DNA from: Saturnia japonica
Taxonomy: Eukaryota > Arthropoda > Insecta > Lepidoptera > Saturniidae
Assembly (NCBI GenBank): GCA_033032175.1
Contig: CM065309.1
Coordinates: forward strand, 6,014,001 to 6,078,000
DNA: 64,000 bases
Reading direction: 5' to 3'
The translations under genes and the position numbers were made by a program. The notes under the pieces were generated by a model. It worked only from the letters and a program-made list of their open reading frames with translations. It ran no database searches and was not told where the DNA came from. Within the stretch, counting starts at the first letter, position 1, and each line of letters opens with the position of its first letter. Shown here piece after piece: positions 10,361-21,273 of the stretch.

Positions 10361-11145
10361 TTAATCCATATTGCGTTTTTTATCCTCACGGACTGAATTG
10401 ACAATCACTAATGTCAAACTTTGTACAATTTTTGTAGTATTGTGATACCGTATATTTTACGGTAAAATTATTTGATCGTAAGATTTTAAGTACTGAATTG
10501 TGGGTTTTTATTTATTATTTAAAATATTTTGTGTTATTCAATATACTCGATCGTATTCTATTATCATTACACAATTCAAGGAACTATAAAATGAATATAT
10601 TATGGTAAATAACTTAAAGAAAGAAAAACTAAAGAAAAGAACGCTTTGGTTGGAGTAATGCGAATTTGTTTCCCCTTATTCTGGCTTCACATATGTAGAG
10701 TTCAATCTTTCTTGAAAAAACTTATCAATAGGTATAATATCTCATACGGTTTTACAATTAGTACCGATTGGTGACATCACTATTTTATAAACTAGCAACA
10801 TAAAAAATGTCATTTCACTCAGTGGGAATAAAAAGCGCATTATAGTACCTACTCGTGGTCAACACAAAATACATATCTTATCTAGCTAGTAAATATCATA
10901 TTATAAATACAAATCTTAATTCCTAATACCAGCTTTGTAACCTTGTGTCGTCAGCATTGGATATATTTTCCTTGTCTATTCCGAGTACTCGACGTGTCTG
11001 GTTTTTGAGGAAAACCTCAAGAAGTGGACATTAACATGAACTGTGCTCTCATTTCGTCATAAAGGAGACATATACGTTTATTATCTTATTCTATTAGGTC
11101 ATTACATATGAAATTGGCGTTTTGTATGGGAGGAATATAAAGTTT
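10361..11145. other. AT-rich intergenic, nothing recognised
   Basis: No open frame with family features, no clear repeat. Confidence 0.4.
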
Positions 11146-11149
11146 TTTT

Positions 11150-12130
11150 TTTTTTTTTGTAAAATATATTTAGTTAGTCACAAAGTATGCACCGTTGTTA
11201 TCTATTCACTTTTGACATCTCATAGGTAGTTTATTGATCCCTTTACTAAAAAAACCATGGGGGCGAGAATCAATAAATTCTTTGAAGGCGGTTTGGACTG
11301 CCGCATCGGAGTTGAATTTTTTTCTTGTAAGAAGTTGTCCAGGTGGATGTCGCAGACATTCCAATTGTATCTCATCTAACTTAGTGGTTGTTTGTTGTGC
11401 AGTGTGTGGTCTTGCGTTGTCGTGAAGCAGCAGTGGCCTAGAGCGATTGACCAATCTCGGTTGTTTAGCAGCTAGTTCTTCTTTCATGGTTTGCAGTTGC
11501 TGACAATAGATATCTGCCGTAATAGTTTGGCCAGATTTTAGAAAGCTGTAGTGAACGACACTGGCGCTAGTCCACCAAATACTTACAAGTAACTTTTTCT
11601 AAGTCAATTTTCGTTTAGGGCAGGATTTGGCTGGGTCTCCAGGGTTCAGCTATTGCAACGAGTGCTTCCGATTGTCGTACAGTATCCACTTTTCATCACA
11701 AGTAATGATTCGATTTAAAATCCCTTCATTATTGTGTCGGTTGAGCAAAGTAACACAGCATTCGACGTGTGTTTGCAAGTTCGATTCAATCAATTCAAGA
11801 GGTACCCATCGTTCAAGTTTTGTTACTTTCCCAATTTGCTTCAAGTGGATTAATACAATTTTATCACTTACCCCGAAGCCTGCAGCTATCTCTGAAGTGC
11901 TTTGTGATGGGTGCTCTTCCACAATAGCCTTTAATTCTTAATTTTCCACTTTGGTCTCCGGCCGTCCACAGGGTTGGTTCTGAAGGTCAAAATTTTCAGA
12001 ACAAAAACGTTGAAACTAAAAACGTACCGTGCTTTCTTTTGCGACACAAGCGCCGTACACATAACTTAATTAATGCTTCGAGCTGTTTCTGTAGCACGGT
12101 AGAACTCGTACTCGTAAATATACCGATATT
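11150..12130 (-). pseudogene. mariner (DD34D type) relic
   Basis: Minus-strand pieces of mariner transposase. 11650-11922 holds the N-terminal to first-Asp region (EIAAGFGVSDKIVLIHLKQIGK, then ITCDEKWILYDN with the first Asp). 11206-11487 holds HDNARPHTA (second Asp) and the C-terminal KKFNSDAAVQTAFKEFI. After RHPP the chain runs straight into GQLLTRKKF, so the segment with the third Asp is missing: an internal deletion. Stops and frame changes separate the pieces. The boundaries are approximate because no terminal repeats were found. A poly-T run at 11142-11158 lies next to one end. Confidence 0.85.
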
Positions 12131-12529
12131 TTATGTTTTTCATTGTGCGGTATTAAGCGACGCCAAAGAAAAAATAATAAGGAAAAAACAAATGAATGAC
12201 TGTTTTCAAAACTCAAATGTACTAGCTAAATGGATTTATACATTTGAATTTGGAATTCTTAACTAAAGAGGAGATATTTCAGATCAAAATGGTCATTACA
12301 CCAAAACGCTAATTTCATATGTAAGGACCTAATATTAAGTGAGCAATTCTTGTATATATTAAAATTAAAATTAAAATACATATATGTAATTGGTTTCTCG
12401 GAAACGGCTCCAACGATTTCGATGAAATTGCATTTAGATAATGTTTTACATTCCAAGTTTACCTAGATAGGTGTTTTTCTTTTTTTGTTTATAAGACACC
12501 GAGCACAACTCGTTCGCCCAGATATTATA
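12131..12529. other. AT-rich intergenic, nothing recognised
   Basis: Short frames only, no family features. Confidence 0.35.
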
Positions 12530-13071
12530 TTATAAATCTTGCTATTTTTATGACTATATCTATACAATTAATAAAATTGAAGTGTCTGTCTGTAATATCA
12601 AAATAACAGTTTTTTACTAAATGTAAATGAAATTATATACGATACATATAATAAAACACCAATTTTTTAAATTTGCGTCCATCTGTTTGTTCCGGGTAAT
12701 TTCCGTAACGGTTGGACCGATTTTAACGGGACTTTCACTGGCAGATAGCTGATGTTATAAGGAGTAAGGAGTAGGATGTTTTATTTTAGCAAAGAATTAA
12801 GGTTCTGAGCAAATTAAAAAATACTGACTGGTGACTCAATTCAGACGCTTCAATGGCTTACACTGAGTAAACCATAAGAGATATATCAAATGAATGTAAA
12901 ACATAATTCTAGATATTAAAAAGACCTACAAAAACTCAAGGAGTGCATATATCTACTTTCTAAGGATCACTTCACAATAAGCATATAACCGTGAGCGGGA
13001 GTAGCACGATTCTCACGTAGGCCTGATCGACGGCATTCTGTAATCCACGCAAAGTCGCGGGCACAGCTAGT
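12530..13071 (+). repeat. Helitron-like non-autonomous repeat (family L), copy 1
   Basis: It carries the family markers TCTGTTTGTTCCGGGTAAT, a GGACCGATTTTAACGGGA block, GGCAGATAGCTGATGTTAT and a 3' end GTCGCGGGCACAGCTAGT. The same order is seen near 16935 (plus), 38689 and 41767 (both minus). Short Lepidopteran repeats ending in CTAGT after a GTCGCGGGC motif are known, and some have been classed as Helitrons. That assignment is from memory and tentative. No coding capacity. Confidence 0.6.
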
Positions 13072-13084
13072 ATCTATATATAAT

Positions 13085-13860
13085 AGTTTTATATACATGT
13101 GACATAATTTTATCCAATTAACTTTAATAATGAATGTATATACTATGATTCCTATATCAGGCTGAATAAATAGGTAACCGCGATTCGAGAATCGGCGGAT
13201 CCAAAATTAATGTTATTTGATGGATAACGATAACAATCAGGCAAATTAATCAATAATCATTAATTTCTATTTGACAACACGAAGGAAATTTACGTTAATT
13301 GTATACAAAATAGAATAGGGCCGGATTTAGGGGAAGGCTTTAGCTCTGAGTCCCCACACGAGACGGACCTTCACAATATGAGTTTACTTAAGGTTTTTTA
13401 ATATGTATAATGTAAAATACCCTTTGAAATAAAGAAAAATAGTTCATATTCACGAAACACTTTTTTTAAAGCACCTCAATGTATATTCATAATTCAAATC
13501 AAAAAATTATTCGGAGTCTTAACTTCTTCGTTTCCTCAAATCCTCTCAACCTTACGATCCAATCCTGATAACTGCTTTTACGATGTTATTAAATCAGTTA
13601 TTTGTTTTGTAAACAAGTTCTTTGTTAATTTGCATGAAACGAAATTAAAATTTACAACCGTAGCGGCATCGAGGAGTTGCGTGTTCAAAAACGGTTTTTA
13701 CCCGACTTTCATGTTTTGAAATTTGTAAAAATAACTGATTAACATCTCTTAATATTACCTATTATCATAAAAAAAAGAATTATGTTGCTTTTATTTTTGA
13801 ATAAATATGTTTTTGTTATTTCAATACAAACTGGATTAATGTTTTTTTGACAATACTCTA
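13085..13860. other. AT-rich intergenic, nothing recognised
   Basis: No credible frame or repeat beyond simple A/T runs. Confidence 0.35.
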
Positions 13861-13954
13861 ATGGCCTAATGTACACTTGCAGGCAGTGTATAGAGGTAGG
13901 GCACAGGGAAATTACGGAGATTTTTCTCCATTTGTATTCTTGCAGTGGATAGGG

Positions 13955-14090
13955 TTTTCAGAGCATCTTGGAGAAGGTAGGTTTAAGGTCGGTAACGCGC
14001 TAGTGATATCTATGGCGTTACTTACAAGCGTTCATAGGCTACGGTAACCGCATACCATCAGGCGGGCCGTACGTTTGTTTGCCATCTTAG
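13955..14090 (-). repeat. Dispersed repeat family S4, copy 1
   Basis: It contains TTTAAGGTCGGTAACGCGCT, then ATAGGCTACGGTAACCGCAT and ACCATCAGGCGGGCC. Close matches occur at 54650-54735 in the same orientation and at about 25980-26060 reversed (GGCCTGATGGTAAGTAG...GCGCGTTGCCAAC). A common Lepidopteran short repeat. Confidence 0.6.
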
Positions 14091-15545
14091 TTGTATTAAA
14101 AAGGGAGCACAATACTAATACGCAGGCGCAACCCGACGCTGCATGTAATATACTGACAATTGAGAAGTGCATACAACATACGTTCTGTGTTAAAATGGTA
14201 GACATACTTGTAGTTTGCATATCAGTTTCAAAAAATGATTTATGTAGTGCCAGCTGATGGCCATAAAATCACCTCCCTCCCCCCATACAAAATCAATTAC
14301 CTGAGATCCCATATCGTATGAAGTAGTAGCAAAAACTCGATACAAATGATGATACAAACTCGCATTTGGCGGCGTTTGAAATGCTTTTGTACGTACTACA
14401 TGCACGTGTGTCATGGCTCGTAAAAATAAAAACTTGTCAGAATGAAACCCTTAAATAAAGTCATAGAGGAAGAAAAGAATAAAGTTATTAATCTTTTACT
14501 TCATGGTCGAATAAACATTGTTATTAGAGAAAACAACAGATTAAGGTGGAATGTATAATAAGATATTAGGGGATAAATAAATCCACCGATGAGGCGGCTA
14601 CTTAGCATGTTCAAATTAATTCCATGTTATTGTTAATAATAACATGTTATATTTAAATATATAAACACTATATATACTACGATGCTCGGATAATAGAATT
14701 ATGGTACGATGGCGCTGACATGTGCGAATTACATAAACGCCTCTAAAAGTCGAAAATAAAAGACGTGGAAGAAATTATATTCCTTAGTCGATTACTTAAA
14801 TTACCGATAACAAAGTTGAATCTTCATGTTTGTGAGAAAATAAATAACCTAAAAACTGATCCAGTTGTATCACTGAGGTTAGAGTAATAAAATGAGCATG
14901 TAAAGCAAAAGGTTTTCTAGGTCTTAGTTTTAGTCTTAGTGTTGTGGTTCTATTAATAATTAACGTGATTTCCATTCCACTGCAAGTGACAATGAATGTA
15001 AGGTTTTTTTTTTAAATTTTAAATCACATTTTAATTTTAATTCCTCTTTAGTTGAGCATAATAGCAATATAAGATTATTTCAAATAGGTATACGCCTTAA
15101 TGTGATTAAATACATACTATATTATCATTATTTTTGTATGATAACTAAACCTACATTTATAAAGATACTAGAAATATTGAAATGTCAGGTAATAAATAAT
15201 AATATAAAATAGATCCATCAATCATATAAACGTACGTTATGGAACGAGTAATCAGAAACAAATCATAGAAATAAGACAGCATTGCATCTACACACGTGAT
15301 AGAAATAATAGGATAAAAAAAGTAGAAGTTATATCATCAAATACAGATACAATAATGTGTAAAAAACTGGAATTAACATTTTTTTATGGAAAATCCAGAT
15401 CATACAACATAAATATGTGGTGTATTAGTTTAAATTATGATACAGACTCCTTTGTTCACAAAATGCATATTAATAAGTAATTGATAGAAATTGCCACTAA
15501 AACACCTCTGCTTACTAAATTTATCACATTGCTTCATTTTTATAG
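14091..15545. other. AT-rich intergenic, nothing recognised
   Basis: Open frames of 60-74 codons (14032-14414) overlap each other on both strands and show no domain. Nothing else stands out. Confidence 0.35.
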
Positions 15546-15548
15546 CAA

Positions 15549-15720
15549 CACTAGCTGTTCCCCACGGTTTCACCTATGTTAAATTTATAGCCAATCTATG
15601 TGTAGCCTATCGTTGTTCCCACTTCCCGTATTTGTCCACAACTTACCAGATTGCTTGAGTTTCATAGTTACTCTTCCGCTCCGTGAAGCTGTAGTATATG
15701 TAACCATTAATAAATCTGCT
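15549..15720 (-). repeat. Fragment of CTAG-ended Helitron-like repeat
   Basis: It starts CTAGCTGTTCCCCACGGTTTCACC, the reverse of the GTGAAACCGCGGG...CAGCTAG end common in Lepidopteran repeats. It decays after about 170 bp. Confidence 0.45.
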
Positions 15721-16930
15721 ATAAAATTCAAAAATATTTTTTTAAATCTGATTGGTAGTTAGTACATTACTGCTTTCAAATAAATAAAAACAAATACAGT
15801 TACTTGAGCGTCATAGTATTAGTATAGATTGCTGATTCATTTCTTTTGATACCTATATAATTAAGCCTTAGGATCTCTCAGTCAGCCAATATAATATTGT
15901 TCTTTACCTGTATACCTTTGTATAGGAACAATGTATACCTACGTAATAATAGGGTGGAGGTTGTGTTGTCGTGAGTTCCGATGGCACGGTACGAGTCAAT
16001 CGTTCGCGTCATCGGTTATTTGAATGAATCCACGCGCTTTGTTGCGTGCTGCACGGTATTACCTTGCATTTAATTTACCCTATACGAATACCTTGAACAA
16101 AAAAAGATTTGCGTTGCTCTAACAGTATAGTTAATGTGTCGCGCAATGTTATTTTATTTTGTTATTAAAACTTTTATATCTTTTGCTTGTTTAAATAGGA
16201 TAAATAGTACTATTTGATTTCGTTGGGTCTGATATTTAAAATTCTTTTTAGTATATCCATCGCAACATAATATCAACAATTATATAGATAGGTAAATATT
16301 ATTATATTTTTAAGAGCGGCTAGCAAGGTTTGTTCTAGAAAATTCCGTACAACAATACTATGGTTAAATCGAACATGTATCTTTAAAGTAGGCTTAGGAT
16401 TATGTTAAGATTCGAACACACTTCCCTTGGAGCAATGTCCGAACGTGCTATTATTGAGGCATTATTCGTATAATAAACCTAAACTATTCTGTACGACTAA
16501 CAAAGAACTGGTGGAATTGTCACAAGAAATACGTATTTCGTTCCATAAATCGGATACATTTTCATGCATTTAGAGTTAGGTGGTCTTCCAACGTTTTTAA
16601 ATTTACCCATAAACAGCTGGTTGGCCGACACCACGCGATTGGAGTCCTACTTTATTTTTTTAACTATTGTTAAACTACGTGTAAGTTAAAGCGTTGTTTA
16701 TTTGAATCATCTATTTATGTTTTATTCTATAATGAATGTAAGCAAGTGTTATTCAATAGGTGGCCTACTTACTGACATACAATAGAACATATAAGCTCCA
16801 TCTCCATAATGAATTGTGTAGCAAGGATGATGGGATTACCTTTTTATTAATAGGTCAAATCGGATTATCGTTAATGTATTCATATTCAACGATAATCCGT
16901 TGTATAAAATGATTATGATGATGTTGGATA
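15721..16930. other. AT-rich intergenic with a small GC-richer patch
   Basis: 15955-16060 is less AT-rich and has several CG dinucleotides (GTTCGCGTCATCGG and neighbours) but no open frame. A perfect inverted repeat CGGATTATCGTT / AACGATAATCCG lies at 16861-16872 and 16889-16900. No gene was recognised. Confidence 0.35.
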
Positions 16931-16934
16931 AATG

Positions 16935-17370
16935 TATATAATGTACATATGTATATAAAAAAACCCAATTTTTTAATATTTTTGTTTGTCTGTCTGTCGG
17001 TTTGTTCCGCGTAATCTCCAAAACTGTTCGACAGATTTTGACAGGATGTTCACTGGCAGATAGCTGATGTTATAAGGAGAAACTTAGGCTACTTTTATTT
17101 TCGAAAAAAAATTGGGTTCCGCACAAATAAAGTAAACTGATAATGGTGAATCAATTCGGGCGCTTAAATGGCTTACGGAGAGTAAACCATAAGAGATAGA
17201 TCAAATTAATTTAGTACATAATAGTAGATATTTAAATGACCTACAAAAAAGTGAACGAGAGTAAATGTTTATATAAGCATTATTGTCTTAAACATAACTG
17301 GGAGCGAGGGTAGCACGATTCGCTCGTTTGCCCAGTTGACAACATTCTGTAGTCCACGCGATGCAAATCA
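16935..17370 (+). repeat. Helitron-like repeat (family L), copy 2
   Basis: Same order as 12530-13071: GTCTGTCTGTCGGTTTGTTCC, CACTGGCAGATAGCTGATGT, GCTTACGGAGAGTAAACCATAAGAG, then GTCCACGCGATG. The CAGCTAGT end is lost. Confidence 0.6.
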
Positions 17371-17890
17371 ATCAATTTAAATCAATTTAAATAATATCAG
17401 CTGTAGTTGATAGATGTAAAGCTATTAAACACATATTAAATAAAATACAAGTTAAAACACTATGCTAAGTTTGAAAAGGCCGCGTTAAAAATTCCTACAC
17501 AGTGTCGAAAGGTGAAAGTTCACGGCGATGTTAAATTATTGTTTAGAATTTAGAATATTAAACCAGGGGTATTTTCATGGCAATTACCTCCAAGTGGTAC
17601 CGGAGATCGCGTGACGATTGCACCAAGAAAAGGGATCAATGTCGTTGTGTTTTGTTTTGAATGCTATTATTCCTGGGATATAATTGAAATATATTTTATC
17701 AACTGACTTTAAAAAAGAGGGAGGTTACATAATTCCAATGTTTTTTTTAATGGATGTTCAGCTATAACTTCTTTGTTTATGTACCGATTTAGATGACTCT
17801 TATTTTATTAGTTACGAGATACCTCAAGAGTATATTTTAATAAAGTATTTATTAAATCTTTATTTCATTTAAGGACTTGGGTCCCTAAGA
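17371..17890. other. AT-rich intergenic, nothing recognised
   Basis: No credible frame. Confidence 0.3.
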
Positions 17891-17895
17891 ACTAG

Positions 17896-18159
17896 TCAGT
17901 CAGTCTCCTTGTGCACCTTCGCGCTTACATTCCTAACATTAACACTTAAATTGTAAACATCTACGGTCGTTGTTACAATACATTGCGTATAAAGTAAGTG
18001 TTGAATATTTCTGACAAACAATGTAAGTTGCGTGATCTTATTTCCACTTGTACGCTTGAAATTTGACGCGAATACGTAGATGATGGTGCGATAAGATTTT
18101 TTTACGATCAACAAATACGTGTTTACACGTGGATCGTTACCGCGATCAAAACTGGTCAC
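17896..18159 (-). other. Unassigned 87-codon open frame
   Basis: It begins MTSFDRGNDPRV on the minus strand. The base composition is more balanced than the surroundings, but there is no recognisable domain, signal peptide or splice context. The motif TTTACCGCTTC occurs just outside it at 18163 and again at 18217, so a repeat origin is likely. Confidence 0.2.
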
Positions 18160-18416
18160 ACTTTACCGCTTCCTATGTTTAGTCAACATATGAAAAGGTG
18201 GTAAAATGTATATTTTACCGCTTCTTTTATTAAAATAATATACATAAGTAAGCTTAAGTTAATTATTTATGCTTATTATTTGTTTTATATATTTAAATAA
18301 ACAAGGCTTGTTGAAATATTTGGTACCTACTAAACTACAAATGATTTATTAAGGCAGGCAGGATTTAATAATAGCAGGTATTACAGCCGTCGTAATGGTC
18401 GCTGGCGTTTCATATT

Positions 18417-19040
18417 CCGGGATTAGCCGATTTATATTCAGTAATTAAGCGGGTGGTAGGGATCTGTACCCGAATGGGATGCGACCACCATGCATACGGT
18501 AATAAACCCGTCACAGTGACTCTCTTTTGTTTTGTCGCGTTCCGGGATTAATCGGTTTATATCCAGTAATTAAGCGAGTGGTAGGGATTTGTACCCGAAT
18601 GGGTCACGACCACCATGCTTACGGTAATAAACCCGACACAGTACCCTCTTTTGTTTTGTCGCGTTCCGGGATTAATCGGTTTATATTCAGTAATTAAGCG
18701 AGTGGTAGGGATCTGTACCCGAATGGGTCGCGACCACCATGCTTACGGTAATAAACCCGACACAGTGACCCTCTTTTGTTTTGTCGCGTTCCGGGATTAG
18801 TCGGTTTATATCCAGTAATTAAGCGAGTGGTAGGGATCTGTACCCGAATGGGTCGCGACCACCATGCTTACGGTAATAAACCCGTCACAGTGACCCTCTT
18901 TTGTTTTGTCGCGTTCCGGGACTAGTCGGTTTTTATCCAGTAATTAAGCGAGTGGTAGGGATCTGTACCCGAATGGGTCGCGACTACCATGCATACGGTA
19001 ATAAACCCGTCACAGTGACTCTATTTTGGTTTGTTGCATT
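18417..19040 (+). repeat. Tandem array of five ~125-bp units
   Basis: Units start CCGGGATTA at about 18417, 18542, 18666, 18791 and 18916, so the period is 124-125 bp. Each contains CAGTAATTAAGCG, GTGGTAGGGATCTGTACCC, CGACCACCATGC and TAATAAACCCG, and ends TTGTTTTGTCGCGTT. The units are very similar. A diverged terminal segment follows (19041-19110). The same unit occurs singly in dispersed repeats elsewhere (family V). Confidence 0.92.
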
Positions 19041-19110
19041 TCGGGATCATCTTGTGTATAACCAGTTGCCGAAAGGCTTCCGGCCGGCATGACAGCGACA
19101 ACTGTTGCTT
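19041..19110 (+). repeat. Terminal segment of family V repeat
   Basis: TTTCGGGATCATCTTGTGTA and GCCGGCATGACAGCGACAAC. Matching terminal segments sit beside single units at 35530-35600, 43140-43190 and 45035-45090. Confidence 0.65.
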
Positions 19111-19204
19111 GTGTGTTCGCTGGCACGCATAGTGGTCAATTGATTTAAATGATTTAATAACAAGTATTCTGATGTGGTTGGTTGGTTTATGGATTAATTT
19201 GTAG

Positions 19205-19570
19205 GTATAAAAGACAATTCTTAACAAAAAATAAAATCAACTTCAATGGTTTTGGAAGGGTGCCTACTGCCTAGCCAAGTTGCCTTTCTACAATCGTTAA
19301 CGCTAACGAAGACGAAAAAAAATTATGGAATTGAAATATCTGATCACGTGATTTAACTTTGAGTTAATAATATTATGTCAATTTGTCTGGTGTATCTTCG
19401 AAGTCGCAGGTTCATTGAAACTAAAATGGGACCACCCTTGAGGGATACCCTTTCCAACAAAAAAAAAAAAATCATCTAAATAGGTTCAGAAACGAAGAAG
19501 ATGGCTGACATCCATCAAAAACCAAAAAAATTGAATCGAATTGAGAATATCCTGCTTGTTTTGTTTTGCA
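19205..19570 (+). repeat. Dispersed repeat family W, copy 1
   Basis: It opens AAAATAAAATCAACTTCAATGG and later has ATCTAAATAGGTTCAGAAACGAAGAAG and a run ending TTGAATCGAATTGAGAA. The same order occurs at 37440-37660 in the odorant receptor intron. This is a widespread Lepidopteran repeat. Confidence 0.6.
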
Positions 19571-20215
19571 ATCAGTTATTATGCTCGGTGACTTTAATGA
19601 TCATCCAAGCGTGTTTGTTATTCGGCAGTGAACTGTTTGGTTTCTGTGCGGAGCAGTGTTTGACATGCGCGGACCTGGGTTTACTGCCGCGAGATACGTA
19701 CACTTTCGTGAGTGACGTGTACGGTTGCCACCGCTGGCTCGCCCGTTGCGTACTGCGTAGTGACCGAGGCCGCGATGTGTCTTCTCGTTACTGCAACTGT
19801 ATTGTATGACACGTATTGGTCGGATCATATGCTGATACAATTACAGTATAATGTTAATGTAATATCTATAATTGTGACAACCAATTTGAGCAAAAATTTT
19901 GTGATTAGGGTGAACGGGACGCTAGTTAAATAAACAAATACAAAGAAAGTTGACACACTAAGTTAAGAAAAATTCATTTTTCGATAAAGTTATGGAGTGT
20001 GCTAAAGGGTGTTCATGCAAATCACAAACTGATGTTATATAACATGTATAATAATATTGTATATATATATATTATATTTTTTATTGCACAAAAAAAAAGT
20101 ACAAATGGAGGACTTAATGCTAAAAAGCATTCTCTGCCAGTCTTCCAAGGGAGCAAGGGAAAGGTATATGCAAAGTGTGCATAATGTTAAGTAAAAAAAA
20201 AGAGAAAAAATCTAG
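19571..20215. other. GC-richer patch and AT-rich DNA, no gene assigned
   Basis: 19610-19810 is GC-richer with overlapping frames on both strands. The minus-strand frame 19601-19840 contains a GNRTRHSRK-like stretch of a kind often seen in translated insect repeats, so I read it as repeat DNA. The rest is AT-rich. Confidence 0.3.
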
Positions 20216-20219
20216 TCAA

Positions 20220-20510
20220 TATTCAATTGCTCCAAGTAAAACCTACGTAGCGAATACTTGAAGGAATTTCGAGAGTTGGCCAGTTGAATATTGATAGGAA
20301 GCGAATTCCACAGTCGTGCTGCTGTAACGGCGAAAGATTGGTCGCGGAAATTAGTATACTTAGTATACTTACAGAGGCTGCCCAATGTTTCAGTAATGCG
20401 GTTGCGGGGACAGAAGGCAGGGGGGCAGAAGGGGTAAATGTATTATCGGGTGGAATAGGCATATTAAGAAGGCCCACGCGGACGCCCGGCTAGCTTTTCA
20501 AGACCGGTGT
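20220..20510. other. Unassigned non-AT-rich segment
   Basis: 20223-20510 is open on both strands (84 and 69 codons). Its composition suggests transposon-derived DNA lying just upstream of the LINE fragment, but no domain was recognised. Confidence 0.25.
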
Positions 20511-20559
20511 ATATAATAAGCTCAGCAACACTATCTAGGTTGTTATGTAGACGGAATAA

Positions 20560-21170
20560 TATGCGTCAACAATATCAGTTATGCTGTTGATATGGTGTTG
20601 CTGAGCCCATTGATTAACGCTAAAGATAAGGCTACTTACGTAGTGAGAGAGGTATCCGGAGGCCCATGGGCTCAGATACAATGTTAAGAAAAGTGAGGTA
20701 CAAGTCTTTAAGACAGGCTCTGAAACTTACCCGATTGCACCACAGTTGGAACTGTGCGGATGTCCTTTAAAGCCTTTGGGCCACTGGGTTTCCGAAGACT
20801 TAAAAGATAGCGTTGGCTGTCTGCTGTAATATGATGGCTCGCAGATTTGCTAAATACTCGTTTAGAGCGTACTGTTAAGTCATTCTACACATGCAGTCTG
20901 TGGGCTAACTACACGCAGAGGGCATACAGAGCTCTGCGTGTACAATACAACAATGCATTCAGGGTACTGATGGGGTTGCCGCGATACTGCAGCGCTTCGG
21001 GTTTGTTCGCAGAGGCGAGAATTGTTGCTTTCGGGCCATCCTGCGCAAGCGATGCGCCTCACTCATGCGTAGGATATGCGCTAACCCCAACAGCATCCTG
21101 AGAGCTGTAATAAACGGGTGGCACAGTGCTTATCCGGAACACTGGGTACGCTTACATGATGCTATGGCGC
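20560..21170 (+). pseudogene. Non-LTR retrotransposon (LINE) RT fragment
   Basis: Plus-strand pieces in several frames read as the C-terminal part of an insect LINE reverse transcriptase. YAVDMVLLSP near 20579 is the YADD catalytic box with its first Asp lost. VFKTGSETYPIAPQLELCG follows near 20703, then ALRVQYNNAFRVLMGLPRYC near 20930 and NSILRAVINGWHSAYPEHW near 21090. Frameshifts join these blocks and no open frame spans them. The element is truncated at both ends. Confidence 0.82.
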
Positions 21171-21273
21171 TCCGTAAATAATTATTTTCAATTTTTTAGT
21201 AGATACTAACAGTAGTTTCTAAGTTATGAGTATACGAGCCAAATGAAATATATCTATTGTGTTTTGATTTCAG

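Noticed and set aside
18417..19040. CRISPR-like repeat array
   Set aside because: Units are 125-bp head-to-tail repeats without unique spacers, in a eukaryotic genome; it is a minisatellite.
19501..19809. Protein-coding gene beginning MADIHQKPKK
   Set aside because: The first 30 codons lie in dispersed repeat family W and the rest in a GC-rich patch open on both strands; no domain, likely chance.
20223..20477. Coding exon of the TTLL gene upstream of 21274
   Set aside because: No ligase motif in either strand, and composition and position fit transposon DNA next to the LINE fragment.
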